Source of the DNA: an uncultured Prevotellaceae bacterium
GTDB taxonomy: Bacteria; Bacteroidota; Bacteroidia; Bacteroidales; Bacteroidaceae
Assembly: GCA_937898415.1 (NCBI GenBank)
Contig: CALDLA010000027.1
Span: 1 to 9,691 of the forward strand
DNA length: 9,691 nucleotides
Direction of reading: 5' to 3'
Part shown: positions 6,221 through 9,691 of the stretch, piece by piece
How the letters are laid out: each line of letters begins with the position of its first letter
How positions within the stretch are numbered: position 1 is the first letter of the stretch
Notes under the pieces: model-generated
Told to the model about the DNA's origin: nothing
Databases searched by the model: none
What the model saw: the letters and a program-made list of their open reading frames with translations, nothing else
Translations under genes and position numbers: made by a program

Positions 6221-7672
6221 ATGTTGGATATGCAAAGTAACGTGAAAATAAAAGTAGATGAAATTGTCTACGAATACAGTTGTCTCGTGTGGGGGTCGAT
6301 TTGTGGAGAGAAACCCCAAAAAGTCGTGAGCCTTCTTAGCGAAGGAAAAGGTATCATTTCCAAAACGGATTCACCCGCACACGAAAAGATTACCCTCCTC
6401 ATGCAGGAAGTCAATCTCTTCGTACCGCGAGTGCGGATGGAGAAGGATTTCGGGTACCGTACATCGAACGCACAATGGTATTCGAGTCTGCTCAAGAGAA
6501 AGAAATCTATGAAGTGTCTGCCGGTATATTTGTGCGATGCAGTCAACGAGATCATCGCAAAGCCTTATCAGGATCAGATTCGTCAACTGCGAGAATCTAT
6601 CAGGACAGAGATACAAATTAAAAAAGAAAAAAAGTCATTTACTCCTGAGCAAGCTGCGAAGGTGAATGACGTGACTGCAAAGATCAACGACCAGAAAAAA
6701 ATGCTGGCCCGCCAGCCAAGATGTACCAACGGTATTCTCACCACCCTACTACATGAGTATTTAGATTCTCCGTCCCAAGACGATGTGGTCAGGTTACAAA
6801 ACCTGACGAATGAAATAACCAGTTTAGAAACTGTAATAAAGACAAACATGGAAAGTCTTAAAGAAGCATCTGATGATTCGAGATCGGACAGTCGTCTTTC
6901 TCTGGAGAATATGATTGAAGATGCAAGATCCAAAATTAATCAGCGTAAGCGGCAGCAGTATGAAATCAGAAAGAAGTATTATGAAAAGTTTCATAGAGAG
7001 ATGACCCCACAGGCCATCGCCGATCAGTTATTGAAATATCCCGGAACGTTCTGGGAACAATTCAATCGAAGCATGAACATGATTAATGTGAGTGTAAAGA
7101 TTTATACAAGTAACAAATCCGGAAAGAAGGGCAGTAAAAAGCAGTCCACCCTTGCAAAGCGTGGTGAAGCTCTTTTATTGTTTCCCCATGCCGTTCTCGA
7201 TACTAAAGCAGATGAAGGATTACTTGCCGACATTGATCATGACCTGAAGGTCTATGAGGAATGGGACGCATGGGCAAGGAATCATCCTGAGAAGGTTTTC
7301 AACGAATCATACAAGGATGCCTATGAGAATTACCGTAGGCAATTCAAGACTATTCCATCATTAAAGTCGTGCGACAGTAATCCTGATCCTGAAGATGAAT
7401 ACTATTTAATACCGCCTACCGAAACAGAAATGAGATGTATGGAACTCACGGAATACCTTGAAGAAATTACCGTAAATGACGAAGTAGGACGGAAAAAGGT
7501 AAAAGCAGCAAATGATATAATATGGAAATTCTGTAATCTGAACAACTTTGAAGAAAGATATAGTCAGTTACAACGAATGATAGATAGCGGTACCGTCAAG
7601 TTCCCTGGCGGTTTTGCCGTTGGAGAAATGACCAAAATGCTGAATCCAGATTATATTCCTAACATAAGGTAG
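6221..7672 (+). CDS. Large unrecognised coiled-coil protein divergent from the mob operon
   Basis: This protein of about 483 residues matches no family I recognise. Counting from ATG 6221, residues 1-120 look globular and include a CGEKPQK segment. About 120-260 are highly charged and helical, with strong coiled-coil character (runs of K, E, Q, R and regularly spaced L/I). The region near 275-315 contains FWEQFNRSMNMINVSVKIYTS and then a basic patch GKKGSKK. The C-terminal part is acidic and helical. No signal peptide, membrane segment or obvious catalytic motif is visible. The frame is also open back to TTG 6191, but the promoter box at 6198-6205 makes that start unlikely. ATG 6230 is an alternative with AAAAGGA better spaced. 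It has its own promoter, is separated from mob by the repeat region, and is followed by a candidate RNA gene. A relaxosome, replication or defence role is open. Confidence 0.75.
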   Translation: MLDMQSNVKIKVDEIVYEYSCLVWGSICGEKPQKVVSLLSEGKGIISKTDSPAHEKITLLMQEVNLFVPRVRMEKDFGYRTSNAQWYSSLLKRKKSMKCLPVYLCDAVNEIIAKPYQDQIRQLRESIRTEIQIKKEKKSFTPEQAAKVNDVTAKINDQKKMLARQPRCTNGILTTLLHEYLDSPSQDDVVRLQNLTNEITSLETVIKTNMESLKEASDDSRSDSRLSLENMIEDARSKINQRKRQQYEIRKKYYEKFHREMTPQAIADQLLKYPGTFWEQFNRSMNMINVSVKIYTSNKSGKKGSKKQSTLAKRGEALLLFPHAVLDTKADEGLLADIDHDLKVYEEWDAWARNHPEKVFNESYKDAYENYRRQFKTIPSLKSCDSNPDPEDEYYLIPPTETEMRCMELTEYLEEITVNDEVGRKKVKAANDIIWKFCNLNNFEERYSQLQRMIDSGTVKFPGGFAVGEMTKMLNPDYIPNIR

Positions 7673-7679
7673 GAAAAAC

Positions 7680-7710
7680 TTGTAAGATTCAATTATTATT
7701 TGTAACTTTG
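7680..7710 (+). promoter_or_regulatory. Bacteroidetes-type promoter driving the candidate RNA
   Basis: TTG at 7680-7682 and TAACTTTG at 7703-7710 are separated by 20 bases, a good match to the Bacteroidetes promoter. It lies eight bases after the stop codon of the preceding gene and has no good ORF behind it, so it most likely makes an untranslated RNA starting near 7715. Confidence 0.6.
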
Positions 7711-7713
7711 CCC

Positions 7714-7975
7714 AGAAATCGTGAGAATACGGGCCAGCTGATTGGCCTTATGGTGAGGGCCGCGCCACTCGCCAAGATGTAAGCGGGTGTAAGCACCTTA
7801 AATATGCAAGCATCATACAGCAGATGCCTGTTGCTGCGACCGGAGGGAAGCAGCCGCACATAGGTAATTCATCAACAGTCATAGCGGACTGCGAGTATCA
7901 GTATGGAATATTACTCACGACGATCATCACGTAGCCAGCCAACACAAGGCTGGCTACGCTGGTAATAACCAGCAT
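7714..7975 (+). ncRNA. Candidate structured non-coding RNA
   Basis: About 260 bases behind a clear promoter can form many local stems. These are GGCCA/TGGCC (7732-7747), GGTG-TAAG-CACC (7786-7797), GCATC/GATGC (7810-7827), CAGTC/GACTG (7876-7891) and GAGTA/TACTC (7893-7916). There is also an 11-bp perfect hairpin CGTAGCCAGCC/GGCTGGCTACG (7930-7958) and GCTGGT-AATA-ACCAGC (7958-7973). It is GC-richer than its surroundings. No frame has a credible start: the longest open stretch, about 70 codons, lacks an ATG. I do not recognise it as tmRNA, RNase P RNA, 6S or SRP RNA. No T-run closes the last hairpin, so the 3' end is uncertain. It could also be a cis-acting DNA element. Confidence 0.5.
7776..7828 (+). 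repeat. Hairpin repeat, copy R2
   Basis: The elements GATG, GGTG...CACC, an A-rich bulge, AAGCATCAT and GATGCC appear in the same order and orientation as at 3409-3467. The 14-mer AAGCATCATACAGC at 7808-7821 is identical to 3375-3388 and matches 3441-3454 at 12 of 14 positions. Here the motif is inside the candidate RNA. Two mutually exclusive pairings of the central GCATC, with GATG upstream or GATGCC downstream, are possible in both copies. Confidence 0.55.
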
Positions 7976-8014
7976 CCCTTCGACTAAATATGATAATTTG
8001 TCCTGCATATTATA

Positions 8015-8290
8015 TTAACTAACTAAAGTTTCCCACCCTCAGAAATCCCTTTATATAAAGGCGTTTCCAGAAAATAAGCGCATCTTTAACATTTTTGCGT
8101 AGTATTTCACAAATGCACTTCTCCCTATTAATGGGGACTTTCGGGAACATTGGTATTCATTCTCTATTTCATTAACATTCATTATGTCTGTGTTAAAATC
8201 CTTTGTTTACGGGCATTCTCGTGATGCAAAGATTTCAGAACCCCTTTGTTTGTGGGCGTTTTGAAAAGGTGGGAAACTTTAATTAACTAA
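8015..8290. mobile_element. MITE-like or invertible element with 23-bp inverted ends
   Basis: The left end (8015-8037) and right end (8268-8290) are inverted repeats identical at 20 of 23 positions. The inner 13 bases AAAGTTTCCCACC match perfectly and the outer part is AT-rich. The 230 bases between have no plausible gene. Just inside each end lies a related, directly oriented segment of the form TCAGAA..CCCTTT..GGCGTTT (8039-8069 and 8235-8261); the left one contains the perfect palindrome CCTTTATATAAAGG at 8048-8061. Size, inverted ends and lack of coding capacity fit a miniature transposable element, but no clear target-site duplication is visible. An invertible segment is the alternative, although I find no TAnnTTTG promoter inside. 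Confidence 0.45.
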
Positions 8291-8449
8291 TATATATTAT
8301 TTATTACTTATTATTTAATCATTGTCATTTTGACTCCAGCCAGTCAGGGTAACCTTACCCAGAATTGCCATGAAAAGATAAAACAGAATAGTCATATCAT
8401 TGTTATTTTATGGGAGTTGGTTAAGCTCCCGTTACCTTATTTTACTCAC
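8291..8449. other. AT-rich intergenic stretch with small inverted repeats
   Basis: This stretch between the inverted-repeat element and the - strand gene has no credible gene. It contains GGGTAA-CC-TTACCC (8347-8360) and the first copy of the 27-bp hairpin repeat (8412-8438). Confidence 0.4.
8412..8438 (-). repeat. 27-bp hairpin repeat downstream of the 8450 gene
   Basis: The sequence between GGGAG (8412) and the GTTACCTT ending at 8438 matches 8801-8827 at 25 of 27 positions. GGGAG pairs with CTCCC (8426-8430). It lies just past the stop codon of the - strand gene. No T-run follows, so it is not a standard terminator. Confidence 0.55.
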
Positions 8450-8755
8450 TTACTTATCGTCATATATTCTAATTTCGACTTCGCTATGAAGATCTTCCGC
8501 CAGATGATCTATGAAATCCTTATTCGAATATCCACCCTTCATGCCTTTTATTTCCCGTCGCACCCACTTGGGAGGAAGGTTCTTATAAATGATTATCACA
8601 TTTAGGATGACAACAAAGGCATTTAGTGCGGCTGCACCATGGGAACCAACAACAAAACTATAGATGCTTGTAATCAAGCATACTATTGTTATAATCATCG
8701 GTATTCTATTCTCCTTCCAGAACGAATATTTCTCAACTGTAATGTTCTTATCCAT
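8450..8755 (-). CDS. Small two-pass membrane protein
   Basis: This 101-residue protein has two hydrophobic helices at about residues 18-37 and 40-57. A basic cytoplasmic loop (PPKWVRREIKGMKGG) and an acidic amphipathic C-terminus (DFIDHLAEDLHSEVEIRIYDDK) follow. I do not recognise the family. The start ATG lies six bases after a 33-bp leader (8761-8793) that is nearly repeated before the next gene upstream. The overlapping + strand frame looks like a shadow: it is irregular in composition and has no start context. Small membrane proteins with charged tails can be toxins, immunity proteins or envelope accessories; none can be chosen here. Confidence 0.65.
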   Translation of the reverse strand: MDKNITVEKYSFWKENRIPMIITIVCLITSIYSFVVGSHGAAALNAFVVILNVIIIYKNLPPKWVRREIKGMKGGYSNKDFIDHLAEDLHSEVEIRIYDDK

Positions 8756-8760
8756 AATAT

Positions 8761-8793
8761 TCTGGCTGTTTATATCGCGCCGCCTACGCTTTT
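8761..8793 (-). repeat. 33-bp leader repeat, copy 1
   Basis: On the - strand this reads AAAAGCGTAGGCGGCGCGAT and continues to AGCCAGA, ending six bases before the ATG of the membrane-protein gene. It matches the copy at 9037-9069 at 30 of 33 positions. The GC-rich core stands out in an AT-rich region. It may be a translation leader, a regulatory RNA element or a recombination site. Confidence 0.55.
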
Positions 8794-8800
8794 ATCTATA

Positions 8801-8827
8801 GGGAGTTGGTTAGGATCCCGTTACCTT
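8801..8827 (-). repeat. 27-bp hairpin repeat, copy 2, downstream of the 8833 gene
   Basis: It differs from 8412-8438 at two positions and pairs GGGA (8801-8804) with TCCC (8816-8819). It starts five bases past the stop of the zinc-ribbon gene and lies seven bases from leader copy 1, so hairpin and leader form one junction between the two genes. Confidence 0.55.
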
Positions 8828-8832
8828 TCTTT

Positions 8833-9030
8833 TTAGTATATTTCACTCATTTTATCAGGTTCTGGTTCCCAATTATCAGCTCCACATTCATAACAAAGTC
8901 CGTTAGTGGTATCACACCGATGGGTATGCGATCCACAAGACTGACACCAATATCTGTCGTCGATATAAAAATCAACACCTTCTACGCCAGCCTTTTCCTT
9001 GAGGAAGTCTTCATTTGTTTTCTTTGTCAT
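8833..9030 (-). CDS. Small zinc-ribbon protein
   Basis: This 65-residue acidic protein has C29-Q-S-C32 and C46-Y-E-C49-G, with an extra H37/C39 between them, typical of a zinc ribbon. The N-terminus is a short charged helix (KKTNEDFLKEKAGVEG) followed by DFYIDDRYWC. Ribbons of this size often serve as nucleic-acid or protein adaptors. The ATG follows the second copy of the 33-bp leader by six bases, and the hairpin repeat follows the stop, the same surroundings as the membrane-protein gene. The two proteins themselves are unrelated, which is what a gene cassette arrangement would predict. Confidence 0.7.
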   Translation of the reverse strand: MTKKTNEDFLKEKAGVEGVDFYIDDRYWCQSCGSHTHRCDTTNGLCYECGADNWEPEPDKMSEIY

Positions 9031-9036
9031 TATATC

Positions 9037-9069
9037 TCTGGCTATTTGTATCGCGCCGCCTCCGCTTTT
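9037..9069 (-). repeat. 33-bp leader repeat, copy 2
   Basis: On the - strand this reads AAAAGCGGAGGCGGCGCGAT and continues to AGCCAGA, directly upstream of the zinc-ribbon gene. It matches 8761-8793 at 30 of 33 positions, with the same distance to the start codon. The GGAGGCGG core is not at ribosome-binding distance from the ATG. Confidence 0.55.
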
Positions 9070-9095
9070 ATGTTATACTTTATTATTCGTAAAAA

Positions 9096-9131
9096 TGGGA
9101 GTTTTCAGACCGCTGTCATGGATTGCTCCCA
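9096..9131 (-). repeat. Third, diverged hairpin at the cassette boundary
   Basis: TGGGAG (9096-9101) and CTCCCA (9126-9131) enclose a 24-base loop and are followed by ACC. It occupies the position expected for a hairpin closing a further upstream cassette, 26 bases from leader copy 2, but the sequence between the arms differs from the two 27-bp copies. Confidence 0.3.
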
Positions 9132-9349
9132 ACCAGACGATTTTAACATAAAAACCAAATTCTTAGAATTATAACCGCTTCTCAGCGTTTTTATCTTGCT
9201 CTATGAACGGACTTTCGAGAGGTATCGGCTGAGTGAACTAAGATCCTTTCTCTTTTGTTTTTTCTTATCAAGTCTGCCGTGTGTTCTCTCTTTATCAGTC
9301 GTCATCGACTTTGTTTCGCTTGAGTCCTTTTCTTTGCGGTATCTTAAAG
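9132..9349. other. Intergenic stretch, no clear feature
   Basis: I see no credible gene. A - strand frame from 9539 to 9201 is open here but is Lys/Arg/Ser-rich with no domain, and it crosses strong palindromes to its right. A weak CGCT-TCTC-AGCG stem followed by five T residues is at 9176-9192. Confidence 0.4.
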
Positions 9350-9453
9350 AGGCCGACAAGCGGCCTACGCCAAGGAATTTCCAGTAAAATTTTACGGAAT
9401 ACCCGATTTGGCACAAATCGCGGAAGGCTGCCGGAACAATTTTCTGGAAATTC
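9350..9453. other. Nested palindrome structure
   Basis: Four stems are packed together. AGGCCG-ACAAG-CGGCCT is at 9350-9366. GAATTTCCAG (9375-9384) pairs perfectly over 10 bases with CTGGAAATTC (9444-9453). Inside that long-range pair are the 12-bp palindrome GTAAAATTTTAC (9384-9395) and the hairpin CGATTTG-GCA-CAAATCG (9404-9420). The structure stops just before the promoter at 9455. It could be a folded RNA from upstream transcription, a protein-binding region, or a single-stranded DNA structure used during transfer or replication. Confidence 0.5.
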
Positions 9454-9454
9454 A

Positions 9455-9484
9455 TTTGCATGGCTGCGGGCCTCTGTACCTTTG
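9455..9484 (+). promoter_or_regulatory. Strong Bacteroidetes-type promoter directed out of the window
   Basis: TTTG at 9455-9458, 18 bases, then TACCTTTGC from 9477 is among the best promoter matches in the window. Transcription would begin near 9489 and run rightward. In the 200 bases that remain I see no clear full gene: a frame from ATG 9512 ends after 11 codons at TGA. The promoter may therefore serve a gene beyond the window with a long leader. Confidence 0.65.
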
Positions 9485-9691
9485 CAAGGAAAAGGGCTGG
9501 ACAAAGCGGAATGAACTCAAAACGAGTGATGAAGGACACACGGTGACGGACGCAGATAAGAGGAATACCGCATCTCCTTCTTGTGCTGTTAAGCGCAGTT
9601 TATCAACAGGATAAACATAATATTAAATGTTATATAATAACAATAGTTCGGTAAATATAATCTTAAAATATTAACACTGGTCATAAGCCCG
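9485..9691 (+). other. Transcribed leader, AT-rich to the window end
   Basis: This stretch contains a perfect hairpin GTTTATC-AACAG-GATAAAC (9598-9616), the DnaA-box-like TTATCAACA within it (one mismatch to the classical box), and a TGTTAT/ATAACA repeat in a strongly AT-rich tail. No gene with a supported start is visible; the frame ending at 9614 has only a short unremarkable translation. Confidence 0.35.

Noticed and set aside
7722..7932. Open frame of about 70 codons through the candidate RNA
   Set aside because: It has no ATG and no ribosome binding site, and it overlaps dense stems; it could be a remnant but cannot be supported as a gene.
8330..8605. 91-residue + strand frame
   Set aside because: It is antisense to the membrane-protein gene, which has a shared leader and proper membrane helices.
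8412..8827. Integron attC sites as an explanation of the hairpin repeats
   Set aside because: One copy can be read as GTTRRRY (GTTAAGC), but the other (GTTAGGA) breaks the rule, and no integrase is in the window.
8806..9174. 122-residue + strand frame
   Set aside because: It is antisense to the zinc-ribbon gene, whose paired CxxC motifs are far more convincing.
9176..9192. Stem CGCT-TCTC-AGCG followed by five T residues, terminator-like
   Set aside because: The stem has only four base pairs and no + strand gene lies upstream to be terminated.
9201..9539. 112-residue frame on the - strand
   Set aside because: It is basic and low in complexity in its second half, has no domain or start context, and crosses the nested palindromes and the promoter at 9455. 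Non-coding function explains the region better, although comparison of amino-acid and stem conservation would be decisive.
1..9691. CRISPR array, tRNA or rRNA genes
   Set aside because: No regularly spaced repeats and no tRNA or rRNA signatures were seen on either strand.

Overview
The window looks like part of a mobile element from a Bacteroidales gut bacterium (Bacteroides or Prevotella type). Three things suggest this. There is a mobA/relaxase pair of the type seen in that order. There is a ParA gene of the conjugative-transposon/plasmid type. Three intergenic regions carry close matches to the Bacteroidetes housekeeping promoter (TTTG or TTG, 18-20 bases, TAnnTTTG). No rRNA, tRNA, integrase, transposase, coupling protein or recognisable replication protein is present, so this is a slice of a larger integrative or plasmid element rather than a complete one.

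Left block (1-3180, + strand). A ParA-type ATPase is followed by a tight run of small genes: an acidic hypothetical protein, a DUF4406/deoxyribosyltransferase-like protein, a zinc-ribbon protein, a ribbon-helix-helix DNA-binding protein, a two-pass membrane peptide and two unrecognised small proteins. ParA and the ribbon-helix-helix protein would make sense as a partition or transfer-accessory pair. The three genes between them look like acquired cargo: they are more AT-rich and have strong Shine-Dalgarno sequences.

Mobilisation block (3181-7672). On the - strand, a small MobC-like accessory protein lies 5 bases upstream of a 649-residue relaxase. The intergenic region above it (5802-6220) is packed with direct and inverted repeats and is the best oriT candidate. 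A large unrecognised coiled-coil protein is transcribed away on the + strand from its own promoter.

RNA and repeat block (7673-8449). Directly after that gene is a good promoter followed by about 260 bases full of hairpins, a candidate structured non-coding RNA. A hairpin motif in it (7776-7828) is repeated in the same orientation at 3409-3467, so two copies bracket the mobilisation module. Next comes a 276-bp element with 23-bp near-perfect terminal inverted repeats (MITE-like or invertible).

Right block (8412-9691). Two small - strand genes (a membrane protein and a zinc-ribbon protein) sit in repeated surroundings: nearly the same 33-bp leader before each start and nearly the same 27-bp hairpin sequence after each stop, like a small cassette array. 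The last 500 bases hold no convincing gene. They contain nested palindromes that end at a near-consensus rightward promoter feeding out of the window.
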